Notes: generated from the letters alone by a model not told the origin. A stretch of 21,687 nt of DNA from Methylacidiphilum caldifontis (GCA_945860255.1 CAMAQI010000021.1:1-21687), one strand, 5' to 3'; positions 1 through 7,965 are shown, counted from the first letter of the stretch. A program made the numbers and translations.

Positions 1-68
1 CAGCGTTCGACCCACGCAACGACATCGGCTTTTGTTGTTTCTCTAAGTTTTGATCCGGGTGGCTCCAT
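1..68 (-). CDS. possible 5' end of an unrecognised gene, cut by window edge
   Basis: An ATG at 68 opens a frame that stays open to the window edge (about 22 codons, beginning MEPPGSKLRETTKADVVAWV). I do not recognise it. There is no clear Shine-Dalgarno sequence, and the open stretch is short enough to be chance. It would lie downstream of the GT2 gene at 173-862, separated by a CACGAAT-type repeat, which is how other genes in this window are spaced. Confidence 0.25.
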   Translation of the reverse strand, partial: MEPPGSKLRETTKADVVAWVER

Positions 69-107
69 ACTAAGATATTAGCTCTAGAAATAAAGGGGGC
101 AATTCCA

Positions 108-172
108 AACCACAAATTTACACGAATTAACACGAATGGAGTACCCATCTGAGCATTCCTAACTATTCGTGG
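108..172. repeat. CACGAAT iteron repeat with short inverted arm
   Basis: Positions 108-139 hold three tandem units of the CACGAAT type (ACAAATTTAC, ACGAATTAAC, ACGAATGG) and 163-172 hold a short inverted copy (ATTCGTGG). The inverted copy abuts the TGA stop codon of the GT2 gene at 173. The roughly 24 bases between the arms carry nothing recognisable. This looks like a very short version of the inverted-iteron elements found further right. Confidence 0.6.
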
Positions 173-862
173 TCACTTCTTCAGAGCATATTTTACAATA
201 CAATAAATCGCTCGAACGCCATCTTTCCACGTAATTTTCTTTCCCTCTTCATAAGTCCTCCCATAATAGGAAATCGCGACCTCGTAAATTCGACACTTCA
301 GCTTTGCCACTTTTGCTGTAATCTCCGGCTCAAACCCAAATCGATTCTCCTCAACCGTAATCTGATCTAAAATCTCTTTACGAAAAACTTTATAACAGGT
401 CTCCATATCCGTGAGATTCAAATTCGTAAACATGTTCGACATCATCGTCAAAAACTTATTTCCCACAGAATGCCAATAATACAACACTCGATGCGCCTCA
501 GACCCCATGAATCGAGAGCCAAAGACGACATCTGCTCTCCCACTCAGAATCGGAGCTAAAAGCCGTTGATATTCAACGGGATCATATTCAAGATCGGCAT
601 CTTGTATAATGACCACATCACCAGTGACTAATTTAAATCCACTCCTCAGCGCAGCCCCTTTGCCTTGATTCTTTAAATGGCGGATCCTTTTAATTCGTGA
701 ATCCCTCTTTTCTATCGACTCGATCTTCGCCCAACTCTCATCCGTTGAGCCGTCATCAATCAAGATTACTTCATCAACCATCGATTGAGTAAGTACAGAT
801 TTCAGTAACATCTCTAAGGTTTCCTCCTCATTAAAGAACGGAATCAAGACTGATATTTTCAT
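173..862 (-). CDS. GT2 glycosyltransferase, DPM1/polyprenyl-phosphate-sugar type
   Basis: A 229-residue GT-A fold transferase of the family that includes dolichol/polyprenyl-phosphate hexosyltransferases. It likely transfers a sugar from a nucleotide donor to a lipid phosphate or glycan acceptor at the cytoplasmic face of the inner membrane. Visible motifs are the N-terminal strand ISVLIPFFNEEETL, the nucleotide-binding IDDGSTD (about 35-41), the metal-binding QDADLEYDP (DAD at 88-90), GSRF, and the family's late motif TDMETCYKVFR followed by RFGFEPEITAK. The length suits a stand-alone catalytic domain with no C-terminal membrane segments, so it is a soluble or peripheral member. It is the last full gene of the left block, 77 bases after the methyltransferase gene, and its stop codon directly abuts an inverted CACGAAT repeat. 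The exact donor cannot be read from sequence. Confidence 0.9.
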   Translation of the reverse strand: MKISVLIPFFNEEETLEMLLKSVLTQSMVDEVILIDDGSTDESWAKIESIEKRDSRIKRIRHLKNQGKGAALRSGFKLVTGDVVIIQDADLEYDPVEYQRLLAPILSGRADVVFGSRFMGSEAHRVLYYWHSVGNKFLTMMSNMFTNLNLTDMETCYKVFRKEILDQITVEENRFGFEPEITAKVAKLKCRIYEVAISYYGRTYEEGKKITWKDGVRAIYCIVKYALKK

Positions 863-939
863 AATTCATTAATCCTTCAAGTATCAATCCTGCTTACTCT
901 CTTCTTTCATGCCGCTCTTTATCAGAAAATTTCTAGGTA

Positions 940-1779
940 TCAGTTCTTTGTTTTAAAATAAAACCATTCCATGACTTCTCTTCGATGCTCGGTGAGCAGT
1001 TTCTTTCGTTCATCTAAACTATAGCCGCTAAGCTCGGGCTGATCATAGAGATAAACTTTTTTAGATTCAGGAACGCTCGTAAAAATCGTTAACTGATGTG
1101 TTTGCGAAAATCTTTCTTTCAAGATCCCTGAAATTTCAACATCGATGATGTCATGAACTTCAATTAAAAAATCATGCATCTGAAGACCTTCTGCCACTCG
1201 TTTGGTTAAAAGTATTTTTTCGTACCCTTCACAATCGACGATAATTAATCCCTTTTTTTTATCAGAAAACGCAAGCAATTCTTCCTCAGTGCACTCTCTT
1301 TTTAAAACAATATTCTCAACCCTGTTTAGAGCCGCCATCTTTTGACAGAATGCGATTGCCGCATCATCGATATCAAATGCGTAGACCTTTGCCTCTGGGT
1401 GGCTTCTGGCGATCCCAACAGCATAATATCCCTCTGCGCAGCCCACATCTAATATCATCTTGTATTGCTCTAAATTCTGATGGGAGAATACTTCATGGAG
1501 TTCTTTTTCGTATGTTCCCAACAGTTTTGGGAATAAGGCACTTCCAAAGGCACAATGATCCGGATACACCATGCCCCTGAAAGGTCCGCGCTTCACGGAA
1601 AGATCTGGAAAATGTTTTACGACTTGTTGAGAAATCCAATCGTTGAATTGAGTTCTCTCTTTACTAAATTTCTCTGAGCGAATTTCATTGATTATTGGAT
1701 AAACATACTGGTTAAATTTTTCCCAAACACCCTCATTGTGTGCGACGTATTTAATTAGTTTTCGACGGAGTCCACTCAT
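940..1779 (-). CDS. class I SAM-dependent methyltransferase (FkbM-like)
   Basis: A 279-residue protein with a Rossmann-type SAM-binding motif ILDVGCAEGYYAVG (about 109-122), the acidic strand-2 end AFDIDD (about 134-139), and a later VDCEGYE (about 181-187) of the kind seen in FkbM-type methyltransferases. The first 100 residues form a separate domain of unknown role, containing FPKLLGTYEKEL. Its place between a sugar reductase and a glycosyltransferase suggests O-methylation of a glycan residue. The start lies 5 bases after the stop of the SDR gene, so the two are probably translationally coupled. The substrate cannot be identified. Confidence 0.8.
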   Translation of the reverse strand: MSGLRRKLIKYVAHNEGVWEKFNQYVYPIINEIRSEKFSKERTQFNDWISQQVVKHFPDLSVKRGPFRGMVYPDHCAFGSALFPKLLGTYEKELHEVFSHQNLEQYKMILDVGCAEGYYAVGIARSHPEAKVYAFDIDDAAIAFCQKMAALNRVENIVLKRECTEEELLAFSDKKKGLIIVDCEGYEKILLTKRVAEGLQMHDFLIEVHDIIDVEISGILKERFSQTHQLTIFTSVPESKKVYLYDQPELSGYSLDERKKLLTEHRREVMEWFYFKTKN

Positions 1780-1784
1780 AGTGC

Positions 1785-2711
1785 CTAGCCATTTTTATCA
1801 TATTGATTTCTTATTTTCAGCGGTTCCCCAAAAAACTCCTGAAGTCCTTTCTTCACCGAAACCTGACTTCTCCAACCCTTAATCTTTACTCCCCCATTCC
1901 AAGGGACCATCACCTCTCTTGCCCGATAGGGCTTGGCCCCCAGAACAACAGGGAGCGGTTTCTTTAAATTAAGATTAATCGCCTGAATCCATTCTTTCAA
2001 CGCCATCCTCTTCCCAGAAATCACATACTCCTCTGTCTTTCCCGATTTTAGTTTGAGAACTCTTTGTATCCCTAAATTAAATGCTGCCGTCACATCATCG
2101 ATATGAGTAAAGTCTAAAATCTGCTCCCCCTTAGATAGCTCCAAAACCTCTCCTGTTTTGCTAATCTCCCTCAATTTATTCAAAAGTTTCGGACGATTAT
2201 CCTTTCCCCCATAGGTATCAAACAACTTAAATTGAATTGTTCTCAAGCCAAAAGCATCCCCATAATAACGATTAAGAACCGCAAAAGCCTCTTTCGTTGC
2301 CGCGTAAAGATTTACAGGAGCTACATTTCCCTCTGGATCGTATTGCCATGCCGTTTCAGCACTTACGAGTGCGTTGACCCCCTCATGCCTCATCGCCTCT
2401 AATAACTCTCCCCCAAAACGAATATTTGAATCAATCAAAGCGGCGACCTGTTCCGGCTTATGTTCGGCAATATAGAGAGTTGCCATATGACAAACGACCT
2501 CCGGCTTTATCTTACGTAAAATTCCTCGTAACGACTCTGTTCCTTGCGAAAAACGATGTAGCCTCACTTTGGAAAGAATCCCGTTTTGCTTTAGGAGATC
2601 GGTTTTCGAATCAGGCCGTACGAGACCGTAAACGCTCCACCCCTGCTCAAGACACTCTTTGGCAAGATGTGATCCGATATAACCGGTGATTCCTGTTATG
2701 AGAACTTTCAT
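1785..2711 (-). CDS. NAD(P)-dependent SDR sugar reductase/epimerase (RfbJ/RfbS/AscF-like)
   Basis: An extended short-chain dehydrogenase of 308 residues. The cofactor loop is GITGYIG (7-13) and the catalytic YxxxK pair is Y136/K140 (NLYAATK). The 40-residue stretch after it (KGEQILDFTHIDDV) is typical of NAD-dependent sugar epimerases and reductases. With rfbF, rfbG, rfbH and an AscE-like epimerase in the same cluster, the best inference is the final C4 ketoreductase giving a CDP-3,6-dideoxyhexose. Paratose, abequose or ascarylose synthases cannot be separated by eye. The start ATG follows a degenerate CACGAAT-type repeat (ATGGTGGTAAATAAG upstream). It is followed after 5 bases by the methyltransferase gene. 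Confidence 0.8.
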   Translation of the reverse strand: MKVLITGITGYIGSHLAKECLEQGWSVYGLVRPDSKTDLLKQNGILSKVRLHRFSQGTESLRGILRKIKPEVVCHMATLYIAEHKPEQVAALIDSNIRFGGELLEAMRHEGVNALVSAETAWQYDPEGNVAPVNLYAATKEAFAVLNRYYGDAFGLRTIQFKLFDTYGGKDNRPKLLNKLREISKTGEVLELSKGEQILDFTHIDDVTAAFNLGIQRVLKLKSGKTEEYVISGKRMALKEWIQAINLNLKKPLPVVLGAKPYRAREVMVPWNGGVKIKGWRSQVSVKKGLQEFFGEPLKIRNQYDKNG

Positions 2712-2723
2712 TTCGACTTATTT

Positions 2724-2755
2724 ACCACCATTTGACGTGATTGGGGAAGCTTTAT
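2724..2755. repeat. degenerate CACGAAT iteron repeat joined to hairpin array
   Basis: Reads ACCACCATTTGACGTG then ATTGGGGAAGCTTTATAGC. It matches the composite junction seen at 4079, 10126 and 17494 (ACCACCAATGAACAC, then GAATGGGGAAGCTNAATAGC) but lacks one iteron in the middle. It lies 13 bases upstream of the SDR start codon. Confidence 0.6.
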
Positions 2756-3066
2756 AGCCCGATAGCGGATTAGCTTAATAGGCTGATAGCGCAGTCCCTA
2801 CGGGATTCGGGCTGTTAGACTCTAAAGTTGCTGCGTAACTTGGGCTGATGGACTAATAGGCTGTAAGGCTATTAGGAAGATCGGATTCCAAACCTAACAG
2901 TCCAAGTCGCTCTGCGACTGAACGGCCTAATAGCCTATACGTCTTCCCTCACAGCCTAAGTCGTATACGACGTACAGTCTAAGCGCCTATTAGCCGCTAG
3001 TTCTTAGCTGCCTCCGATCAGCCCAAATTCCGTAGGAACGCACAGTCCATCAGCCGATTAGCCCCT
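2743..3066. repeat. hairpin-repeat array R1
   Basis: This gene-free stretch is built of TAG/TAA-rich words such as GGCTGATGGACTAATAGG and CCTATTAGCC, in both orientations. Embedded are five small stem-loops: TCCC/GGGA at 2795-2805, AAGTT/AACTT at 2825-2841, AAGTCGC/GCGACT at 2904-2919, GTCGTATACGAC at 2960-2971 and TTCC/GGAA at 3028-3038. Each hairpin is flanked by CAGYCCA- or TGGGCTG-like words. No ORF, tRNA or promoter is apparent. The stop codon of the GT2 gene at 3066 borders the array. Confidence 0.85.
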
Positions 3067-4070
3067 CAGGCAACTCCCTGGTCTCTCGCCATCACTTCTT
3101 GAACCCATCTTCGAAAAGCAATCCTTTTATTCATTTTCATCCACGCTCGAATTTTAATTTTTGATGATGACTCCCCATACTCTTTGGCAATCGACTCAAT
3201 CAAGATTCTTTTTTGTAGCTCCGGATACCCGCCCACCATCGCCTCCTCTAAGAACTTCCACTTTTGTCGTCTTGGAATTTGATCCAAAAGATCAATCCCT
3301 TGCTTTAAAATTTCTGGAGAGATTCTTAATAACTCATCGATAATCATTTCATTCAACTTGCGACGAGAATTCAACTGAGTCATCTTTGGAATCGAACGGC
3401 TCCAATTCGCCGCATGGGAATGATACCACCCCCCAATCCGATAGTCAAAAACAACTTCCCCTTTTGCGGCAACTCGAGCAAATGTGAGCAAATCAGATCC
3501 ATACATAAAATCAGAAAAATAGCCGCCAGTCTCTTGAACGGTCGACCGTCGAAGTGCCGTCACAGGATGCATGATTGTCGCTTCAAATAATAAAGAAATA
3601 GCAACCTCGATCCCATTCAAAACAACTGGTTTATTATTATTTACTTCGAACTCATTCCAAATCCCTGCGTTATAATGAACTGTTTTTCCTAGTATTCCTT
3701 TACAATCATTGCCATACAAATAGGCCGTACTAAAAATTGTCGCCTTCGGATAAAGCCCCACTCCGGTTTCAAGTAAACTTAAATACTCAGGAAATAATGC
3801 GTCATCATCACTCAGGAGAATAAACCACTCCCCAGTAGAGCGCTCAATGCATTGCTGCATGTTCTTAGGACCCCCAATATTCTTCTCATTTTTATAATAG
3901 CGAATTCTCGAATCGTTAAATTCTCGAACCACTTCCTCGGACTCATCCCCGGAATAATTATCACAGACGACCAATTCAAAATCAGGCAACGTCTGAGCCA
4001 AAACCGACTCAATCGCATTCCTTAAATCGTTCGGTCGACGATAGGTTGGAATTCCAATCGAATACTTCAT
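3066..4070 (-). CDS. GT2 family glycosyltransferase
   Basis: A 334-residue GT-A glycosyltransferase. Motifs: SIGIPTYRRPNDLRNAIESV at the N-terminus, VVCDNYSGDES, the NIGGPKN loop, and a metal-binding LLSDDDALFP (DDD about 88-90). A later GGYFSDFMYGSDLLTFARV is shared with the GT2 at 9120, so the two are paralogues. It probably adds one residue of the O-unit to undecaprenyl-linked glycan in the cytoplasm. I chose ATG 4070; a GTG at 4082 is in frame but lies inside the CACGAAT repeat and adds only four residues. The start is 8 bases downstream of the repeat's CGTGG. Donor and acceptor are unknown. Confidence 0.9.
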   Translation of the reverse strand: MKYSIGIPTYRRPNDLRNAIESVLAQTLPDFELVVCDNYSGDESEEVVREFNDSRIRYYKNEKNIGGPKNMQQCIERSTGEWFILLSDDDALFPEYLSLLETGVGLYPKATIFSTAYLYGNDCKGILGKTVHYNAGIWNEFEVNNNKPVVLNGIEVAISLLFEATIMHPVTALRRSTVQETGGYFSDFMYGSDLLTFARVAAKGEVVFDYRIGGWYHSHAANWSRSIPKMTQLNSRRKLNEMIIDELLRISPEILKQGIDLLDQIPRRQKWKFLEEAMVGGYPELQKRILIESIAKEYGESSSKIKIRAWMKMNKRIAFRRWVQEVMARDQGVA

Positions 4071-4078
4071 AAAATTAA

Positions 4079-4109
4079 CCACGAATGAACACGAATATAC
4101 ACGAATGGG
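4079..4109. repeat. CACGAAT tandem iteron repeat
   Basis: Three 10-base tandem units (ACGAATGAAC, ACGAATATAC, ACGAATGGGA) immediately upstream of the GT2 start codon at 4070. It runs directly into the hairpin-repeat segment on its high-coordinate side. Confidence 0.8.
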
Positions 4110-4180
4110 AAGGCTAAATAGCCGGTAAAGTTGCGGCGCAACTTGGGTTGATGGACTATTGGGCTAATTGGCTACTGAGT
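4108..4180. repeat. hairpin-repeat array R2 (short)
   Basis: A single-module version of the array. It holds the junction word GGGAAGGCTAAATAGCC, then the stem AAGTTGC/GCAACTT with loop GGC (4128-4144), then GGGTTGATGGACTATTGGGC. It separates the rmlC-like gene from the GT2 gene. Confidence 0.8.
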
Positions 4181-4215
4181 GAATGATCTTGAAATTAGAA
4201 AAGAATCTGTATGCA

Positions 4216-4764
4216 CTATCCCCTTAGGCTATCAGTAAAGGGACTTTCATAATGATTGAACGCCGGATGCCCTTGATCTCGCCCTGAAACAATCGGCTCT
4301 TTAACGCCCCAATCAAAACCAAAGGAATTCCAATGAATGCCTCGATCTTTCTCAGGGTCATAAGCCGTTGAGACGCTATAGGAAACCCAGCTGTCCTCCT
4401 CTAAACTTAAAAAACCGTGGGCAATTCCTTTGGGGATAAATAAACTCTGAGGAACCGTACTGTCTAATACTGTCGAAAAGACCTTTCCATAACTTTTCCC
4501 TTTTCTCAGATCCAGAAGGACATCTAAAATTTTCCCTCTCATACAATGAACAAGTTTATCTTGGTCTGTTGGAGGCTCCTGAAAATGCATTCCTCGGATG
4601 ACCCCTTTTTGTGAAGAGGAATAAAAGGTCTCCCAAGTTTCAAATGTGATCCCCATTCTTTGCAACGAAGCTTTCTCAAAATGCTTGATAAAAAAACCAC
4701 GATTGTCCTCATGACACTTGAGGTCAAAAAGAAAAACACCGGGAATGGGAAATTCTAAATTCAT
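4216..4764 (-). CDS. rfbC: RmlC/AscE-type cupin NDP-sugar epimerase
   Basis: A 182-residue cupin of the dTDP-4-dehydrorhamnose 3,5-epimerase family. Conserved features are RGMHFQ (His about 60), the following Lys (about 70), DVLLDLRKGKSYG, FIPKGIAHGF and the late SGRDQGHP (Asp about 163), so the His/Lys/Asp active-site set is present. In this rfbFGH neighbourhood the closest functional model is AscE, the 5-epimerase of CDP-ascarylose synthesis, rather than a dTDP-rhamnose enzyme: no rmlA, rmlB or rmlD is nearby. I chose ATG 4764 over a TTG at 4770. The start lies 6 bases from the CCGTGG of the iteron repeat at 4769, and no Shine-Dalgarno sequence is seen. The symbol is a family name; the true substrate is inferred. 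Confidence 0.85.
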   Translation of the reverse strand: MNLEFPIPGVFLFDLKCHEDNRGFFIKHFEKASLQRMGITFETWETFYSSSQKGVIRGMHFQEPPTDQDKLVHCMRGKILDVLLDLRKGKSYGKVFSTVLDSTVPQSLFIPKGIAHGFLSLEEDSWVSYSVSTAYDPEKDRGIHWNSFGFDWGVKEPIVSGRDQGHPAFNHYESPFTDSLRG

Positions 4765-4768
4765 ATTC

Positions 4769-4960
4769 AACCACGGATTACACGGATATCACGGATTTTT
4801 TATATTTCATCATCTGTTTTCAAATTAACTTTTGTGATATAAAATTCAGGGTCAATCCCGCTTCAACGAAATTCATTTAAAACCTCTATTCAAGAACCAA
4901 TAATGCTTTTTGTAGTTTCTTCGGATCTCATCCGTGTTATTCGCGTTATCCGTGGTTTAA
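4769..4960 (-). pseudogene. internally deleted GxxExxY element remnant (E1)
   Basis: The remnant is bounded by inverted triplets of 9-base iterons: CCACGGATT, ACACGGATA, TCACGGATT from 4771, and the reverse orientation at about 4928-4955. Read on the minus strand, the interior begins EETTKSIIG, then an in-frame TGA, then IEVLN. This matches residues 5-20 of the GxxExxY protein at 6464-6853. It then jumps to sequence homologous to that gene's 3' end (the part encoding LNFKLSKLTW). Most of the nuclease domain is missing. It occupies the rfbH to rmlC-like gap and is not expected to make a protein. Confidence 0.8.
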
Positions 4961-4986
4961 ATTTCTGTTTTTTGTCTGTTCTGTGG

Positions 4987-6447
4987 TTACCATTGTTTTA
5001 CGTATTTTCTGATGCTATCCACCATGTAATCAATCATTTGATCCGACAATCCCGGATAAACCCCAACGAAAATTGCCTCGTTCATGAGTCGATCTGCCCC
5101 CTTTAAATCTCCAATCACTCGAAAGGCATTTGGATTCTCCTTTCTTAAATCGACAAAGACCGGCTGCCGTACAAGATTTCCTCCAAACAACATTCGATTT
5201 CCAATCTTTTTTTCATCCAGATACTTTGCAAAATCACGCCGCTTAAACGGAGCCTCCGGTTTCACCATCATCATGAAACCAAACCAACTGCAATCAGTTC
5301 GACATCCACTCTCATCCCATTCAAATCCATTCTCGGACCAAGACTTTGCATGTGTCGGAAGTGAAAAGTCAAAAAATCGCTCCAACCCTTTTAATCCTCG
5401 TCTTAATTTCTCCCAATTTTGTTTGCGGGCTTCAATGAATCGTGGCATTCGCTTCAATTGCTCCCGTCCGATCGCGGCCTGAGGATCAAGAGGTTTTAAG
5501 TTATAACCCAAATGCTTATATATATATTTGTGATCATACCCCTCCGGAAGTTCACCCAATTTCCAATCAAACCGCTTTGCACAGGTGTTATCCTTTCCAC
5601 TCGCACACCAACAATCGCGACCCCAATCACGAAAGCTCTCAACGACGACTTTCAATCGCATATCTCGGATAATATTGACCGCCCCACCCTCTCCCATGGT
5701 CAGATGGTGCGGCGGATAAAACGATTGTGTCGAAAGATCCCCCCAAGTTCCGGTATAAGCACTGGAAGGAAATCCCTCGGCTCGGAGGGGATGTGAATCA
5801 GGCAGGTGATAGCGACAACCCAAGGCATCGCAATTATCCTCGATGAGCCATAAATCATACTTTCGACAAAAAGTTAAGATCTCCCCTAAATCAAAAGGAT
5901 TCCCCAAGGCATGTGCGACCATGACCGCTTTCGTCTTTCCGGGTGAATAGGCCTCTTCTAATCCTCGAATATCAATATTTCCCGTAAATGGATTATTATC
6001 CACAAACACAGGAACCAATCCATTCTGTAAAATCGGGGCCACCGTCGTTGGAAAACCGGCGGCACAGGTAATCACTTCATCTCCAGAGCGCAATCTTTTT
6101 GCCGCAGGTATTTTGATACTCGTAAGCCCTGAAATCGCTAACAGGTTCGCTGAAGAACCTGAGTTTGTAATCAGAGTTCGCTTAACCCCTAAAAAAGCTT
6201 CAAACTCATTTTCAAAGGCCTCCCCCTCGACTCCGAGTGTCAGCCAAAAATCGAGTGTGCTCGCCACCGCCGCCTCCACCTCATCTGACTGAAAGACCCG
6301 TCCCGCATACGGAACCGTCGTGACCCCTGGCTCAAACGGAAGACTCGCATTCCAGCCCGGAAGCTGCCCCTGATGATTCAAATTCGAATAATGACGCGTC
6401 GCCCAGAGAATAAGATGACGAAGGACTTTAGAGGTGAGAGATTTCAT
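4987..6447 (-). CDS. rfbH: CDP-4-dehydro-6-deoxyglucose 3-dehydratase (RfbH, E1)
   Basis: A 486-residue PMP-dependent 3-dehydratase that removes the C3 hydroxyl of CDP-4-keto-6-deoxyglucose in 3,6-dideoxyhexose synthesis. It has the aminotransferase fold, but the PLP-binding Lys is replaced by His in SFYPPHHLTMGEGGAV (His248), the RfbH hallmark. The [2Fe-2S] ligands are visible as C279-W-C281 and C289 in RDCWCASGKDNTC, with C206 in EDNCDALG. The spacing between C206 and C279 is 72 residues, against 57 in the Yersinia enzyme as I recall it, implying a 15-residue insertion around 211-232. The N-terminus is also longer than the usual roughly 437 residues. No partner iron-sulfur flavoreductase (E3) is in this window. 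The start is 9 bases beyond the CCGTGG edge of the GxxExxY element. Confidence 0.95.
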   Translation of the reverse strand: MKSLTSKVLRHLILWATRHYSNLNHQGQLPGWNASLPFEPGVTTVPYAGRVFQSDEVEAAVASTLDFWLTLGVEGEAFENEFEAFLGVKRTLITNSGSSANLLAISGLTSIKIPAAKRLRSGDEVITCAAGFPTTVAPILQNGLVPVFVDNNPFTGNIDIRGLEEAYSPGKTKAVMVAHALGNPFDLGEILTFCRKYDLWLIEDNCDALGCRYHLPDSHPLRAEGFPSSAYTGTWGDLSTQSFYPPHHLTMGEGGAVNIIRDMRLKVVVESFRDWGRDCWCASGKDNTCAKRFDWKLGELPEGYDHKYIYKHLGYNLKPLDPQAAIGREQLKRMPRFIEARKQNWEKLRRGLKGLERFFDFSLPTHAKSWSENGFEWDESGCRTDCSWFGFMMMVKPEAPFKRRDFAKYLDEKKIGNRMLFGGNLVRQPVFVDLRKENPNAFRVIGDLKGADRLMNEAIFVGVYPGLSDQMIDYMVDSIRKYVKQW

Positions 6448-6454
6448 AAATTTA

Positions 6455-6884
6455 AACCACGGATTACACGGATAGCACGGATTTACGATCTGCCATCAGA
6501 TGTTTCCAAGTTAACTTTGATAATTTAAAATTTAAAACTAATCCTATCTCAAGCCCTGTAATATTTAAGTATCCAAGTACCTGAGCGATATGTGCATCAT
6601 GAATATCCACTGCCACTTTAGTTTCTACAACGACTAAATTATCCACAATCAAATCCGGAATTAACTCTCCAATTGGCACTCCTTTATATTGTACTGTATA
6701 AACCTTTTGACGATCAACTTTATGCCCACGTTTTTTTAGTTCAATTTCCAATGCTTTTTCATACAGCTTTTCGTCAAGGCCAGGACGAAGAGAATTTAAA
6801 ACCTCCATCCCAGTGCCAATAATGCTTTTTGTCGTCTCCTCTGCTTTCATCATCCGTGATATCCGTGTTATCCGTGGTTAAAAT
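6455..6884 (-). mobile_element. complete GxxExxY element with inverted 9-base iteron ends (E2)
   Basis: The left arm (6456-6481) has three iterons, CCACGGATT, ACACGGATA and GCACGGATT. The right arm (6851-6880) has ATCCGTGAT, ATCCGTGTT and ATCCGTGGT, the reverse orientation. The arms enclose a single ORF that fills the element. The rfbG stop codon (6868-6870), the ORF start (6851-6853) and the ORF stop (6464-6466) are all formed by iteron bases. No transposase is encoded, so movement would need help in trans. Calling it mobile rests on the three related copies at neighbouring gaps (4769, 7966 and here). Confidence 0.7.
6464..6853 (-). CDS. GxxExxY protein (PD-(D/E)XK nuclease superfamily)
   Basis: A 129-residue member of the GxxExxY family. 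The name motif is G25-L-D-E28-K-L-Y31, and the nuclease-like core is IPD67LIVDNLVVVE77TK79, giving an apparently intact D and ExK site. H88, Q91 and GYLNITG follow, typical of the family. Its biological role is not established. It sits between rfbG and rfbH in the same orientation, 14 bases after the rfbG stop and 16 bases before the rfbH start. Both its start codon and stop codon fall inside the flanking 9-base iterons, so its last residues (SVLSV) are the iteron read as codons. It has no role in sugar synthesis and looks like a passenger in the operon. Confidence 0.9.
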   Translation of the reverse strand: MMKAEETTKSIIGTGMEVLNSLRPGLDEKLYEKALEIELKKRGHKVDRQKVYTVQYKGVPIGELIPDLIVDNLVVVETKVAVDIHDAHIAQVLGYLNITGLEIGLVLNFKLSKLTWKHLMADRKSVLSV

Positions 6885-7956
6885 ATTCCTGGATTTGCCT
6901 TTGTGTTATCTCCTGCGGCTCTTCTTTTTTCTCATTTACCAATCGATACCACTCGACGGTCTTTTGGATCGTTGTCTCAAAGTTCCACCTCGGTGCCCAA
7001 TCCAATATTTTGTGCGCCTTCTCGATATTGAGATGCAATAACCCCGCCTCATGAGGCGCGTTTTTCTCAGAAAGGTTTTCCCACTTTCCTGTCCAATGTT
7101 TGAGAATTTCTTCCACGAGCCCCTCTACATTTCGATTCGAATCACCATGGGGACCAAAATTAAAAGCGCTACAGAAACTCTCTTTTTTTTCCAAATCCCC
7201 ACTCTCAATCGATTGATCGAGTAACGCTCCTAATTTCAAATACCCTCCCAACGGCTCTAAAACATGTTGCCAAGGGCGAGTCGATTGAGGATTGCGTACT
7301 GCAATCGATTTTCCTTCCGCCAACGATCGCATGCTATCCGGAACAATCCGATCTTTTGCCCAATCTCCCCCTCCAATCACATTTCCCGCGCGTGCCGAGG
7401 CAATTCCAATTTCATTTTTCTCTTTAAAAAAAGAGCGTCGATAACTTGAAATTCCGATCTCCGCCGTCGCTTTACTTGCGCTATAGGGATCGTACCCTCC
7501 CATCGGATCCTCCTCCTGATAGGCATAATTCAGTTCTCGATTCTCGTAGCATTTATCCGTGGTAATCATCACTCCAACGGAGCGACCTAAAGATCTCATC
7601 GACTCCAACACATGCAGCGTTCCCATGAGATTCACATCAAAGGTTTCTAAAGGGGTTCGATACGATTCTCGCACAAGTGATTGAGCCGCTAAATGAAAAA
7701 TAAAGTCCGGTTGAATCTCCTCGACCCATTTCCGGAGTAAAGCGAGATTGCGAATATCGATTTGACGATGCGTGATTCGGTGTTGGAGATTCAAGCTATT
7801 AAAAAGCGCCGGGGAAGTTTCCGGTTCTAAACCCAATCCATAAACCTGAGCCCCCCATCTCAATAAAATCTCACAAAGCCACGATCCCTTAAAGCCCGTG
7901 TCCCCCGTGACAAGAACCTTACGACCACGATAAATTTGAGATAAATTCAAACTCAT
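6868..7956 (-). CDS. rfbG: CDP-glucose 4,6-dehydratase (RfbG)
   Basis: A 362-residue extended SDR converting CDP-glucose to CDP-4-keto-6-deoxyglucose. Motifs: the NAD loop TGDTGFKGSWL (G18, G21, G24), FHLAAQSLVRESY, TTDKCYEN (132-139) and YSASK (Y158, K162) in GGYDPYSASKATAE. These are characteristic of RfbG rather than of RmlB. The length is usual for the family. The C-terminus ends NHG followed by TAA, and these final codons (AACCACGGATAA) are the first iteron of the GxxExxY element, so the native stop may have been replaced. The start is 13 bases after the CCGTGG of the element at 7966. The preceding gene in the pathway and in the operon is rfbF. Confidence 0.95.
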   Translation of the reverse strand: MSLNLSQIYRGRKVLVTGDTGFKGSWLCEILLRWGAQVYGLGLEPETSPALFNSLNLQHRITHRQIDIRNLALLRKWVEEIQPDFIFHLAAQSLVRESYRTPLETFDVNLMGTLHVLESMRSLGRSVGVMITTDKCYENRELNYAYQEEDPMGGYDPYSASKATAEIGISSYRRSFFKEKNEIGIASARAGNVIGGGDWAKDRIVPDSMRSLAEGKSIAVRNPQSTRPWQHVLEPLGGYLKLGALLDQSIESGDLEKKESFCSAFNFGPHGDSNRNVEGLVEEILKHWTGKWENLSEKNAPHEAGLLHLNIEKAHKILDWAPRWNFETTIQKTVEWYRLVNEKKEEPQEITQRQIQEYFNHG

Positions 7957-7965
7957 AAAACACTT

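Noticed and set aside
2743..3066. tRNA or structured ncRNA gene within R1
   Set aside because: No cloverleaf or known RNA motif; the hairpins are dispersed repeats shared with other gaps.
4071..4082. Upstream GTG start of the GT2 gene at 3066
   Set aside because: It lies within the CACGAAT repeat and adds four residues without support; ATG 4070 begins exactly at the conserved GT2 strand.
4078..4110. CRISPR array suspected from short tandem repeats
   Set aside because: Units are 9-10 bases and directly adjacent, with no spacers, and no cas genes are present.
5084..5796. Plus-strand ORFs inside rfbH and similar plus-strand frames within other genes
   Set aside because: They are antisense shadows of strongly conserved minus-strand genes, with no recognisable domains.
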